64,000 nucleotides of DNA, taken from positions 1-64,000 of the forward strand of contig JANQNW010000022.1 of the NCBI GenBank assembly GCA_028279375.1. Reading direction: 5' to 3'. Within the stretch, counting starts at the first letter, position 1, and every line of letters starts with the position of its first letter. A program made the translations under genes and the position numbers. Below the pieces are notes generated by a model that saw only the letters and a program-made list of their open reading frames with translations, ran no database searches and was not told where the DNA came from. The DNA is from Phycisphaerales bacterium (GTDB lineage: Bacteria; Planctomycetota; Phycisphaerae; Phycisphaerales; UBA1924). Positions 26,207 to 35,568 of this stretch are shown piece after piece.

Positions 26207-29200
26207 TCAGTTGCCAGGCGTCGGCCGTCCCGGAGTCCACGGCACGCCGGCCTCCTCGAGCTTCTGCTCCAGCATTGGAAGTTCGGTCAGGACAATCCGA
26301 TTGAGTTCCTCTCTCAGGTCATCGAACTGACGTTGCGCAATGTTGTACGACTCAAGATGTGTCGCGGTCGGTCCCTGAAGACTGAACTGCGTGCCGAATT
26401 GCACGACCATGAGTCTTCGAGAGATCGAGACTGGCCCCTGGTCATTCGCCATGCCCCGTCTCTGGTTGCCGGAGAGCGTTTCCTTCATCTCCGCGACCCG
26501 GCGCTCCATCGCCCTGACCTCGTCGCCGAGATCGACGCCATCGACTGTCGAGCGGTCGAGCGTCTTCCGAATGGCCCCGAGTCGTGTCCCGGTCTCCTCG
26601 AGGACGCTCCGAGCGCCGGCGACGGCCCTCTGCATTTCAGCGAGGTTCTGATTGAAATCAGCAAGGTCGCTGGGTGAGGCGCCCGGCAGCGTGCCTCCAT
26701 CGCGCAGTGGCACGACATTAAATCGTTGTGACAGTCCACTGTCAGTCAGCTTGCCGTCTTGGCGCGTCGCAAGATGCACCGTGTACTCGCCGGGACCCAC
26801 GAGCACGCCATCATCCCACTTCCGGATATTGAAGCTTTCCTCCTCGCCGGCGCCTTCTCCCGGCCTCCAGGCCGCGGTCGACGGCGATGTAAGGCTCCAG
26901 CTCACCCGATGAATGCCCTGCGTGGCTGGTCCGGTGATGTGTCGAACAACACGACCGTCCGCATCGCGCACGGTGAGCACAACAGCAGGGGGCTGCTCGA
27001 GTTCCTCCTCGCGCAGTGCGTCCCAGCCCGGTGTCGGTGTGTCGCCTCCCTCCTTGGCGATCTCAGCCTCGCGCTTCGTCCGGGCGTCCTTGCGCGTCTG
27101 CAGGGATTCCTTGATGTAATAGGTGAACGTGGCGCCGAAGGGTGGGTTCGGGGCCACGAAGAAGGCCTCGCCCTGTGAGGCCTTCTGGCCGTAGCCCAAC
27201 GTGCGCCGAGGGATGTACCACCATGCGTCGCGCACCGGGAAGAGCTGCATCTCCTCCTCGAGCGCCTCTTCCGAAACGTCGCGGAGCGGCGAATAGTCAT
27301 CGAGGATGTAGAACCCGCGTCCGAACGTCGCGCCGACCAGATCGTTCTCGCGTGTCTGAATCGCCAGATCGCGGAACGGGATATTCGGCACGCCGCCGGT
27401 CAGCTTGATCCACTGTTCCCCGCCGTCCACAGTGAAGAAGACGCCGAACTCCGTGCCTAGGAAGAGCAGACCCGGCATGACGTGATCCTGCACCAGGCGC
27501 CAGACAAGATGTCGCTCAGGCAGATCGCCTGTGATCGAACTCCAGGTGCGACCACGATCAGTGCTCTTGAGAACGTACGGCGCGAAGTCGCCGGCCTTGT
27601 GATTGTCGAGGCAGACGTACACGGTGTTCGCGTCGTGCAGGTCAGCCTTGATGTCATTGACGAAAGAGAACTCCGGCACATCCGGGAGAGCGCCTGCGGG
27701 GCGCCAGTTGCGTCCGCCATCCTCGGTCACGTGGATGAGGCCGTCGTCGGTTCCCGCATAGATCAAACCGGCTTGTTGTGGCGACTCTGAAAGAGAGGTG
27801 ACCGTCCCGTACTTGGACATCGCATAGAGGTCCCAGATGGCGTCGAAGCTCCAGACGCGATCCATCATCGGTTGCTTCAGGCGGTCAAGACCGCGCGAAA
27901 GGTCGCCGCTGATCGGCGTCCACGAGTCGCCGCGATTATCACTCCGCCAAACGCGCTGGCTCGCGAAGAAGAGCGTGGACGGGTCATGCGGACTAATCAG
28001 AATCGGCGCATCCCAGTTGAATCGATCCGTCTCTTCATCAGCGCCAGGCTGCGGCTGGATGTAGATGATCTCGCCGGTCTTCCGGTCGTGGCGCACGAGA
28101 TTCCCCTGCTGCCACTGTGAATAGATGATGTCGGGATTCGTCGGGTCAATTGCGGGCTGATGACCGTCGCCGAAGACCGTGATCATCCAGTCCGAGTTGC
28201 GGATGCCGTGGATGTTGTCGGTGCGCGACGGGCCGTGCTGCGTCGCGTTGTCCTGCGTGCCGCCGATGACATTGTAGAACGGCTCGTCATAGTCGATTGC
28301 GACTTTGTAGAACTGCGTCACTGGTAGATTCGCGATATATCTCCAGGTCTCCCCGAGATCCCAACTCTCGTACAGACCACCATCGCAACCGGACAGGAGG
28401 TAGTCAGGGTCGTTCGGATTGAAAGCGAGCGCATGATTGTCGCTGTGCTTGTGCGCCTCCTTCATTCTGCGGAATGTCTTGCCGCCATCTTCCGTGACGT
28501 GCATGCGCACATCCATCTGATACACGCGGTCGAGCTGGTGCGGGCTGGCGAAGATCTCCTGGTAGTAGTGCGGACCGGTGCCGCCGGAGATGTACTCGGC
28601 GCCCTTCGTCCACGACTCGCCGCCGTCAGCGCTGCGGAAGAACCCACCCTTGCGATGCGCAAGCTCGATCGTGGCGTAGACGATGTCCGGATCGATCGGA
28701 GATACAGCAAGACCAATCTTGCCCTTGTCCTCTGCTGGAATTCCATTCGTGAGCTCGCGCCAGGTGACTCCACCGTCAGTGGACTTATGGATGCCGCTGT
28801 CCGGTCCACCGTTGATCAGAGCCGCGACATTCCTGAATCGCTGCTGCATGACCGCGTACATCACATCGGGATCACGCGGATCGAGGTGCACCTCGTTCAC
28901 ACCGGTGTACTCGCCTCCGCCAAGGATCTTCTCCCAGGCAGCGCCGCCGTCGGTGGTCTTGAAAAGGCCGCGCTCGCCGCCCGGAGACCACAACGGACCC
29001 TCCGCAGCGACAAAGACCGTGTTGGAGTCGCGCGGATCGATCGCGATCATCCCGATGTGCTGGGAATCCTTGAGCCCCATGTTCTCCCAGGTGGCGCCGC
29101 CATCCCGGCTTCGATACACACCGTCGCCATAGCCGACGTGACGCCCGCCCACGTTTTCACCGGTTCCGAGCCATACGGTCTCCGGGTTGTTCGGATCGAG

Positions 29201-29536
29201 CGTGACGCATCCGATCGAGTAGGAGCCCTGGTTGTCGAAGATCGTCTTCCAGGTGGTTCCCGAGTTCGTCGTCTTCCACAGGTTGCCGCTGCCCACCGCG
29301 ACGTACCAGGTGCTCTGGTCATTTGGATGGATCTCGAGATCGGACACGCGGCCTGACATCAACGCCGGGCCGATCGACCGAAGTCCCATCCCGGCGAACG
29401 TCTTTGCGCTCATTGGCGGAGCGGGTTCATCAGCCGGAGTCGTTGATTCCTCAGTCTCAGCGTGGACCGCATTGACGAAACACGCGAGGGCGGCGACGAG
29501 TGGAATCAGACGGGAGAACATCCAGTGGCTTGTCAT
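26207..29536 (-). CDS. Exported VPS10/sortilin-like BNR-repeat protein
   Basis: 1109 residues with signal peptide MTSHWMFSRLIPLVAALACFVNAVHA. Repeated BNR/Asp-box motifs (STDGGVTWRELTNG, SADGGESWTKG, TEDGGKTFRRM, SDNRGDSWTPISG) run from about residue 50 to 760 and build one or two ten-bladed-type propellers as in sortilin/VPS10 and xyloglucanase-like proteins. The last 350 residues form a beta-sandwich region (VVRHITGPATQGIHRVSWSL) and a helical tail. Related bacterial proteins are widespread and annotated as VPS10 domain or glycosyl-hydrolase-like; enzymatic activity is not evident here. It probably acts outside the cytoplasm. Monocistronic as far as can be seen. Confidence 0.88.
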   Translation of the reverse strand: MTSHWMFSRLIPLVAALACFVNAVHAETEESTTPADEPAPPMSAKTFAGMGLRSIGPALMSGRVSDLEIHPNDQSTWYVAVGSGNLWKTTNSGTTWKTIFDNQGSYSIGCVTLDPNNPETVWLGTGENVGGRHVGYGDGVYRSRDGGATWENMGLKDSQHIGMIAIDPRDSNTVFVAAEGPLWSPGGERGLFKTTDGGAAWEKILGGGEYTGVNEVHLDPRDPDVMYAVMQQRFRNVAALINGGPDSGIHKSTDGGVTWRELTNGIPAEDKGKIGLAVSPIDPDIVYATIELAHRKGGFFRSADGGESWTKGAEYISGGTGPHYYQEIFASPHQLDRVYQMDVRMHVTEDGGKTFRRMKEAHKHSDNHALAFNPNDPDYLLSGCDGGLYESWDLGETWRYIANLPVTQFYKVAIDYDEPFYNVIGGTQDNATQHGPSRTDNIHGIRNSDWMITVFGDGHQPAIDPTNPDIIYSQWQQGNLVRHDRKTGEIIYIQPQPGADEETDRFNWDAPILISPHDPSTLFFASQRVWRSDNRGDSWTPISGDLSRGLDRLKQPMMDRVWSFDAIWDLYAMSKYGTVTSLSESPQQAGLIYAGTDDGLIHVTEDGGRNWRPAGALPDVPEFSFVNDIKADLHDANTVYVCLDNHKAGDFAPYVLKSTDRGRTWSSITGDLPERHLVWRLVQDHVMPGLLFLGTEFGVFFTVDGGEQWIKLTGGVPNIPFRDLAIQTRENDLVGATFGRGFYILDDYSPLRDVSEEALEEEMQLFPVRDAWWYIPRRTLGYGQKASQGEAFFVAPNPPFGATFTYYIKESLQTRKDARTKREAEIAKEGGDTPTPGWDALREEELEQPPAVVLTVRDADGRVVRHITGPATQGIHRVSWSLTSPSTAAWRPGEGAGEEESFNIRKWDDGVLVGPGEYTVHLATRQDGKLTDSGLSQRFNVVPLRDGGTLPGASPSDLADFNQNLAEMQRAVAGARSVLEETGTRLGAIRKTLDRSTVDGVDLGDEVRAMERRVAEMKETLSGNQRRGMANDQGPVSISRRLMVVQFGTQFSLQGPTATHLESYNIAQRQFDDLREELNRIVLTELPMLEQKLEEAGVPWTPGRPTPGN

Positions 29537-30017
29537 TGATATTTCCGGAGTGATGGGTCGTGTATAACTGCGTAGTTCGCGGGGTCACCATAGGGAAATC
29601 CAAGGTCTCGCGGGGCCGATTGTAGCCCGCCGGGAACGCACATCGACGGCTTGCGCGCGCAGAGATCGAGTGTGAGGCGCCAGCGACTCGCCCGCGCGCC
29701 GTCTCAACAGTCCGCGAATATGGTCTCACGGGTATGTTCCATACTCACTGGTATACGTGCATCTGGCCTTCGGCCCTTGCGCTCCAATAAGAACTGAAGC
29801 GGCGTCCGATTCGTGCTGACGGATCCCGCGTTCGCCCCCGCTCTCGACGGTAAGCCCGCCGCAGACGGCAGACCGCGCAGAGTCGCTTGAAGACACGAAC
29901 TATGGGCTGGTCATTCATTGCACTGGATTCGACGGTGAGGGGATGTGTTTCAACGCTGGGCGGGTGAACGCCCGGGTTGATCCGCGTGCTACAACCTGTT
30001 GAGCCAAGGAGGATCCC
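29537..30017. other. Intergenic region between two divergent large genes
   Basis: 481 bases holding the promoters of the BNR-repeat gene (minus) and the G8-domain gene (plus). No open frame with coding character, no RNA fold and no repeat was recognised. AAGGAGGATCCC directly before 30018 is the ribosome binding site of the G8 gene. Confidence 0.45.
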
Positions 30018-33000
30018 ATGGCCGCCATCGATCGCTCTGCGCTCCGGCGCTCTTCCGTATCCCTCGTCTCCGCATGCGCGCTCCTTGCTGGAGCAACGCC
30101 CCCACCGGCGACCGCAGGAACAGGCTGGGGAAATCCGATGGTGGCGCAGGGACTCCTGAACTTGCTTCCGCCCGGCGCTGAGACGATCGCGGCCGTTCAG
30201 AGCGGGCCCTGGTCAGACCCCGCCACATGGGGCGGCGCCCTTCCGGGTCCCGGAGATGACGTTCTCATCCCGGCAGGCGTAAGCGTCAACTATGACGTGC
30301 TCGATGAAGGCGCATCCACGCGTATTCGCTACCTCAGGGTCGATGGCGAACTCCACTGGGCCACCGACCGGGACACGCGCCTCTTCGTTGACACGCTCTT
30401 CAGCGCACCCGCAGGCCTCATCACGATTGGCAACGAGTCGGCGCCGCTGCCTGCGCAGCATCGAGCCGAGATCGTAATCATCGCTGATGAGATCATGGAC
30501 TTCACCCGTGATCCCGGCCAGGTCGGACGCGGGTTCATCCCGCATGGCGCGACGCGCATTGTCGGCGCTGACAAGACCGACTTCGCGGCGCTCGCGTCAG
30601 ATGTCTCCGCCGGCGCCACGACACTCATGCTTCGGGCCGCGCCCATCGGCTGGCGCCCCGGCGACAAACTCGTCCTCGCCGGTACCTCCTTCGATGAGAC
30701 GGGATCCAATGAAGACGACTCGCGATTCCACGACGAAGTGCTGTCGTTGACCGCCATCAAAGGCGTCCAGGTTCACTTCACGACCGATGCGACTGGCGAA
30801 GGCCTGAGATTTGACCATCACCGACCCGACGGCGCCCACTTCGATCCCGAGGATCTGAACCTCTACGTCGCCAATCTCACGCGCAATATCGAGTTTCGCT
30901 CGGAGCTTGATCCGAATTCTCCGCAAGCGGATGCGCCGCAGATCCTCTTTCCTGGCGGCGAGGAGACCCCCGTCGATCCGGCGAACTTCCAACGCGGCCA
31001 TGCGATGGCCATGCACAATCCTGACACGACCATTACGAACGCGTCCTTCATCGACTTCGGGCGCTCATTCAAGGACAAGCTTGTTGACCAGCCGGGTCAG
31101 AATATCGACGGCTCACCTGGAGCAGGCGCGAACCAGCGCGGCCGTTATGCGCTCCATCTGCATCGCAATCTGCCGCGCGACAACCAGCCTGTGCCGCTCG
31201 AGTCCGCGACACCGGCGCACATCGCTGGCTGCGTCGTCTGGGGAAGCCCCGGATGGGGTTTCGTCCACCATGATTCATATGCGGTCTTCGAAGACAACGT
31301 CGCGTTCGAGGTCCTCGGGTCCTCATACGTGCAGGAAGCCGGCAACGAGATCGGCGCCTGGCGACGGAACATCTCGATCAAATCCACGGGTGACGACAAC
31401 CCCGAGATGACGGTCGAGCCTTTCGGTGAAGGCGCCGGCCGTGTCGCGCGATTTGATTTCGGATTCAACGGAGAGGGCTACTGGATCCAGGGCGCGAGCC
31501 AGGTGGTGTTCGAGGACAACGTCGCAGTCAGCGCCGCCGGCGGGGGGGCGCAGATCTTCAGCCAGGTCGATGGTCTCGGCAGCCAGCGCGACAAGCAGGT
31601 CGTGCCGCAAGCGCATCTTCGTCCCGAAATTCAGCACATCGTCACGCGAGAGGACGGCCTGATCGACGTCTCTCATACCCCCATGCAGACGTTCCGAGGG
31701 TTCGAGGTCTCCAACAGCGACTTTGGACTCATCACCTGGGGACACATGCGCAACCAGGGCAACTGGATTGGATTCACCTGCCCATGCGACGGCATCGCGC
31801 ATCGTGAACGATCCCGCGTCGAGGAATTCTCGTTCTGGAATATCTACGGCCAGGGCGTGCATATGCAATACACCTCGCAACTCGACCTCGTGAACGGGAT
31901 CGTCGCCTCCTCCGATCTCGCAACTCCTGCCGACGACAAACCGGATGTGAGTCTTGGCATCAACGGTGAAGGGCGCGGCTTTGGCATCGGAATGAACGGT
32001 CCCGCCAAGCGCCTGCATATCGAGAACGTCGCCGTCGAGGGATGGCGCTACGGCGTTCGAACACCGCTCGAGGGCCAGATCAACGAGCTTGACGATGGTG
32101 TCGGCACGGGCTCGGAAGGCGCCGTCGGACTTCCGCTTCGCGCATCGCGATTCGTAGACCTGAAACTCGCGAACAACGATCATCATCTCTATCGAAGGCA
32201 GAATGGATTCACCGATCCGCAGCCCTTCTCCAACTGGCTCAGGATCGACGGCGGCCACTTCGAGAGCATCCTCGGGAATCAGCCGCCTGTCGCCGACTTC
32301 GACGTGCAGCCAATGGGACGCCTCGGTGTCGTACGTCTGAGCGGCGCGGCGTCATTCGATCCGGATACGCCGACTGGCGCATCGAACGGATACAACGTGG
32401 TCGCTGTCAGTGATCCGAATGACATCGTCGCCTATGCATGGGATCTCGACGCCGATGGCGAGCACGATCGATTCGGCGAGATGGCGACGTTGCGCCTGCC
32501 GCGTGGAGTGTCAACGAGCGTGACGCTGACAGTCTGGGATCATCAGGGACTCACATCCTCGATCACGAAGCAGGTCAATCCTCCGTCCGTTGACGCTGGC
32601 GAGGTATTCCTCGATGGCGGATTCGAGATTCCCGGCTATGAAGGGGGCATCTATGCGCTGACAAGCGCCGAAGCGGGGACCGGCTGGTTCGACGCGCGCG
32701 CGACGGTCGTGGCAGGCCGTGCGAGACTCGCGGGTCAGTATCGCTTCTCGTCAATAGCGCAGGCGGTCTATGACGACTACGCCCATCGCGATGAGCACCT
32801 CTTCAGCTTCGACTTCGAGAGCTCTGAGGCCGAAGACGGTTCACACCCCAATGAAGTGAACCGCGTGACGGTGCGTGTCTTCGGAGTCAATGGCGAGTTT
32901 GGCTCGGATCACTCGGGCGCGTTCCCCGAGCAATACAGCGCGATCCCGGTGGAGATCACACTTCTCTACGAAGAGGAGTTTGTCGGAGCGCGCGAGTATC

Positions 33001-33302
33001 AGACTATTCAGCGCGAGATCGACCTTGGCGCCGAAGGATTCCAGTACCTCTACGTGGGCTTTTCGGGCTTCGGCGTCACCAATGAGATCGCGTCTGACTA
33101 CATGACCATCGACAATGTCTCGCTTCGGGCGGCGCCGCTCTGCCCCGCGGACCTCAACGGGGACGGGGAGGTCAATGCGCTCGATCTGTCCATCGTTCTT
33201 GGGAACTGGGGCCAGCAGGGAGCCGCCGACGTCACCGGCGACGGGTTCATCAACTTGCTCGACATCTCGACGATTCTCAGCGCATGGGGTCTCTGTCCAT
33301 AG
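30018..33302 (+). CDS. Exported G8-domain, CEMIP-like beta-helix protein with PKD-like region and dockerin-like C-terminus
   Basis: 1094 residues, start ATG at 30018 with AAGGAGG. After a signal peptide, residues about 60-190 form a G8-like domain (GPWSDPATWGGALPGPGDDV, then IRYLRVDGELHWATDRDTRLFVDTL and HRAEIVIIADE). Residues about 200-750 form a right-handed beta-helix with the layout seen in CEMIP/TMEM2/PKHD1L1 relatives (NITRN-like NLTRNIEF, RGHAMAMHNPDTTITNASFIDFGR, GRYALHLH, HIAGCVVWGSPGWGFVHHDS). A PKD-like segment (about 755-860, PPVADFDVQP... WDLDADGEHD) and a beta-sandwich follow, then two GC-type dockerin-like loops ending in SAWGLCP. In animals this architecture includes hyaluronan-degrading enzymes; a polysaccharide substrate is likely but unproven here. 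Confidence 0.87.
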   Translation: MAAIDRSALRRSSVSLVSACALLAGATPPPATAGTGWGNPMVAQGLLNLLPPGAETIAAVQSGPWSDPATWGGALPGPGDDVLIPAGVSVNYDVLDEGASTRIRYLRVDGELHWATDRDTRLFVDTLFSAPAGLITIGNESAPLPAQHRAEIVIIADEIMDFTRDPGQVGRGFIPHGATRIVGADKTDFAALASDVSAGATTLMLRAAPIGWRPGDKLVLAGTSFDETGSNEDDSRFHDEVLSLTAIKGVQVHFTTDATGEGLRFDHHRPDGAHFDPEDLNLYVANLTRNIEFRSELDPNSPQADAPQILFPGGEETPVDPANFQRGHAMAMHNPDTTITNASFIDFGRSFKDKLVDQPGQNIDGSPGAGANQRGRYALHLHRNLPRDNQPVPLESATPAHIAGCVVWGSPGWGFVHHDSYAVFEDNVAFEVLGSSYVQEAGNEIGAWRRNISIKSTGDDNPEMTVEPFGEGAGRVARFDFGFNGEGYWIQGASQVVFEDNVAVSAAGGGAQIFSQVDGLGSQRDKQVVPQAHLRPEIQHIVTREDGLIDVSHTPMQTFRGFEVSNSDFGLITWGHMRNQGNWIGFTCPCDGIAHRERSRVEEFSFWNIYGQGVHMQYTSQLDLVNGIVASSDLATPADDKPDVSLGINGEGRGFGIGMNGPAKRLHIENVAVEGWRYGVRTPLEGQINELDDGVGTGSEGAVGLPLRASRFVDLKLANNDHHLYRRQNGFTDPQPFSNWLRIDGGHFESILGNQPPVADFDVQPMGRLGVVRLSGAASFDPDTPTGASNGYNVVAVSDPNDIVAYAWDLDADGEHDRFGEMATLRLPRGVSTSVTLTVWDHQGLTSSITKQVNPPSVDAGEVFLDGGFEIPGYEGGIYALTSAEAGTGWFDARATVVAGRARLAGQYRFSSIAQAVYDDYAHRDEHLFSFDFESSEAEDGSHPNEVNRVTVRVFGVNGEFGSDHSGAFPEQYSAIPVEITLLYEEEFVGAREYQTIQREIDLGAEGFQYLYVGFSGFGVTNEIASDYMTIDNVSLRAAPLCPADLNGDGEVNALDLSIVLGNWGQQGAADVTGDGFINLLDISTILSAWGLCP

Positions 33303-33319
33303 AAGCGAGGAATGCCGAG

Positions 33320-33799
33320 TCACGCCGACCGCATGACCGACTCCGCTGCCTGAAGAAGCCAGATCGCGATCACGGCGCGCATGCTCCACGCGGCAGTCCG
33401 TATCCAGTTGCTTCGAACCAGCCGGCTGTGCGTCTCTGCTTCGAATGCGCGCAGCAGACGCTGGTGCGCCGGTACCTGGAGCGTCGCCGTTGATATCCAG
33501 ATGACGAGGAGAAGTCCTGCGCCGATCCAGGACAGCGCGACCACATCCGTACTGACAGACGACCTTGCTGAAACAGTCACGATCACCGCGATGAGTATCG
33601 CGCTCGCCGCCTCAATGAGCATCGCCGGCGCCACGACCCATGTCGTCCGGCGCATGTGTTGCTCCTGATACGCCTTCCACGAGTCTGATCCCACCCGCGC
33701 CATCAAGGGGTAGTGCACGATCTGCACGAACCAGATCAATCCCGTCATGAAGAGCGTCGAGGCCGTGTGCAGCAGCATCAGGGCGTGCAGGAGCGTCAT
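33320..33799 (-). CDS. Four-helix integral membrane protein, unknown function
   Basis: 159 residues with four predicted transmembrane helices: LMLLHTASTLFMTGLIWFVQIVHYPLM, VVAPAMLIEAASAILIAVIVTV, VVALSWIGAGLLLVIWIST and AAWSMRAVIAIWLL. Conserved-looking polar features are WFVQIVHYPL after helix 1, HMRRTTWVVAP before helix 2 and VPAHQRLL after helix 3. I recognise the general type from many bacterial genomes but not a function. Its ATG overlaps the stop of the redoxin-type gene (ATGA), so it is the third gene of a coupled operon and probably works with that membrane protein. Confidence 0.75.
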   Translation of the reverse strand: MTLLHALMLLHTASTLFMTGLIWFVQIVHYPLMARVGSDSWKAYQEQHMRRTTWVVAPAMLIEAASAILIAVIVTVSARSSVSTDVVALSWIGAGLLLVIWISTATLQVPAHQRLLRAFEAETHSRLVRSNWIRTAAWSMRAVIAIWLLQAAESVMRSA

Positions 33800-34737
33800 G
33801 CGCTCGGGAGCTCACACGCCAGGGATCCGAAGTCCGGACGGTCCGCCGCCGTCTTGTGCCGGAACGCACGAACAATACGGCCATGGTGGATCACGAAGGC
33901 GCCCGCAAGCTGGAACCCGTCGCCGTCGAGGCGTCCGATCCCGTTGCCACGAAGCGCCGCCTTCAACCCACCCAGGAAGACGCGGGGCCCAAACAGTTGC
34001 AGGAAAGTTCCGCGCTTCAACTCGAGTGCGCGATATACCCGCCGCTCGGGATCACTGATCCACGAGGCATCCTCGAGACCAAACTCCGACGCGAGGGCAG
34101 CGTTGGCGTCATCCGACGACATTGTCACGATCGCGAGCGAATAGCCACGTCGGTGCGCCTCGTCCTTCCGCGACGACAGATCACTCAGCATCTCGCGGCA
34201 GAACGTGCAACCGGAGTGACGCATGAGCGAAACGAGAACTGGCGACTCGTCATTCAGCGAGAGCAGCGACACTCCGTTCTGATCGAACGCATTCGAGAGC
34301 GCGTCCTCGAGAGACGGCGGCGGTCCCTCAGGCAGCTCGCCGCGACTCCGCGCCGCGTCCCACAGCATCATGGAGAAGGGAATCCACCAGATGAGGTCAT
34401 TGGTGATTATCGTCAGCCCGAAGACCGGCGGAAAGACGTCACGACCAAGAGCCATTGCAAAGCCGATGGGTCCAAGGACCTTTCCGAGCAGACCGACAAG
34501 GACGATCGGCCAGTGTCGCCGATGATCTCCCGATGCGATCAGATAGCCCACGCCGTAGACGCCGACGATCATGCCGACGCACTGCCAGATCTCCGGGTAG
34601 AGCATTCGCTCCATGCCGAGGAGATCAAAGAGCCAGTGGGGGGCGATGATCACAGCCGCGCCCCAGACGAGATTGTAGATTCCCGCCGCGATCAGCCAGT
34701 TCGAAGCCCATCTCAGATTCTCGTTTCTCTCAATCAC
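33796..34737 (-). CDS. Membrane-anchored peroxiredoxin-like (SelL/PRXL2-type) redox protein
   Basis: 313 residues from a GTG at 34737 that overlaps the SDR stop (GTGA). The N-terminal 140 residues have about four transmembrane helices (SNWLIAAGIYNLVWGAAVIIAP, IWQCVGMIVGVYGVGYLIAS, WPIVLVGLLGKVLGPIGFAMAL, LTIITNDLIWWIPFSMMLWDAA). The C-terminal half is a thioredoxin-fold AhpC/TSA-like domain: PVLVSLMRHSGCTFCREML supplies a CxxC pair, DDANAALASEFGLEDASWISDPERRVYRAL is the family middle part, and GAFVIHHGRIVRAF the last strands. It probably handles a thiol redox step with the domain on one face of the membrane. Known relatives of this layout are called SelL-related; selenocysteine is replaced by cysteine here. 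Confidence 0.82.
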   Translation of the reverse strand: MIERNENLRWASNWLIAAGIYNLVWGAAVIIAPHWLFDLLGMERMLYPEIWQCVGMIVGVYGVGYLIASGDHRRHWPIVLVGLLGKVLGPIGFAMALGRDVFPPVFGLTIITNDLIWWIPFSMMLWDAARSRGELPEGPPPSLEDALSNAFDQNGVSLLSLNDESPVLVSLMRHSGCTFCREMLSDLSSRKDEAHRRGYSLAIVTMSSDDANAALASEFGLEDASWISDPERRVYRALELKRGTFLQLFGPRVFLGGLKAALRGNGIGRLDGDGFQLAGAFVIHHGRIVRAFRHKTAADRPDFGSLACELPSA

Positions 34738-35486
34738 GCGCTGCTTACTCTGTTGACCGGCCGAGCAGACGCCAGTCCACCATCGACGCCGAGAGTCTGG
34801 CCTGTGATCCAACTGCTCGCGGGATTCAGCAGAAACGCGATGCAACGCGCCACTTCGTCGGCTTCACCAATGCGTCCGAGGGGATGCATCGCAGTCGAAG
34901 CTCGCAACGCTTGCTCATTCGATGTAATGCGTGAGGCCATCGGCGTATCGACCAGTCCCGGAGCTACGGCGTTGAATCGTATCGCCGAGGAGGCATAGGT
35001 GGCTGCAGCCGATCGAACGAGGCCCTCAACGCCGGCTTTGGCCGCTGCGATCGCCTCATGATTTGCGAGGCCGACGCTGGCGGCGCAACTGGACATGAGC
35101 ACCACGCTGCCGCCGCCGCGACGCATCGATTGCGTGGCTCCGCGAACGACTGCGAATGATGTTCGGAGATTGAGACCGATCGTCTCATCAAACTCGCGCT
35201 CGCTCGTGCTGTGGGCTGGCTTCAGCAGAATCGATCCGGCGAGGTTCACAACGCCGTTCAGTTCTGGATGCCGCTTGAAGACACCAGCGACCGCTCCGAA
35301 GTCCGTCGCGTCGAGAACCTCGGCTTCTGCGTCGAACTCGTCGGAGACCGTCCGAAGCGATTGCTCAGTCCGCCCGGCGACAACGAGGCCCCATCCGTCA
35401 GCCTTCAAAAGCGGAAGGAGCGCGCGGCCGATGCCGCCTGCGGCTCCAATCACGAGGACGCGTAGGTCCGATCTTTCGCTCGTCAT
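34734..35486 (-). CDS. Short-chain dehydrogenase/reductase-fold protein lacking the catalytic tyrosine
   Basis: 250 residues with the Rossmann GAAGGIGRAL loop, the NLAG motif (VVNLAGS) and the PGLVDTPMAS segment, and a C-terminal VDGG typical of classical SDRs. The serine of the active site is present (LMSSCAAS), but at the position of the Tyr in YxxxK the sequence reads IAAAK (NHEAIAAAKAG), with the lysine kept. Without Tyr the usual proton transfer is not possible, so either the chemistry differs or the protein binds nucleotide without turnover. First gene of a coupled three-gene operon (GTGA overlap with the redoxin-type gene). Sequence quality is otherwise intact, so I do not regard it as decayed. 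Confidence 0.87.
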   Translation of the reverse strand: MTSERSDLRVLVIGAAGGIGRALLPLLKADGWGLVVAGRTEQSLRTVSDEFDAEAEVLDATDFGAVAGVFKRHPELNGVVNLAGSILLKPAHSTSEREFDETIGLNLRTSFAVVRGATQSMRRGGGSVVLMSSCAASVGLANHEAIAAAKAGVEGLVRSAAATYASSAIRFNAVAPGLVDTPMASRITSNEQALRASTAMHPLGRIGEADEVARCIAFLLNPASSWITGQTLGVDGGLASARPVNRVSSA

Positions 35487-35568
35487 GAGAACTCGTCCGT
35501 GGTGAATTGAGTGTCGGCGGCACGTCGGCCGCCTGAGAGAAGTGTTCGAGCACCAGGGGATGTCGGAT

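Noticed and set aside
29760..29785. Sigma-54-like TGGC and TTGC pair before the G8 gene
   Set aside because: Spacing between the GG and GC elements is two bases too long for a sigma-54 promoter.
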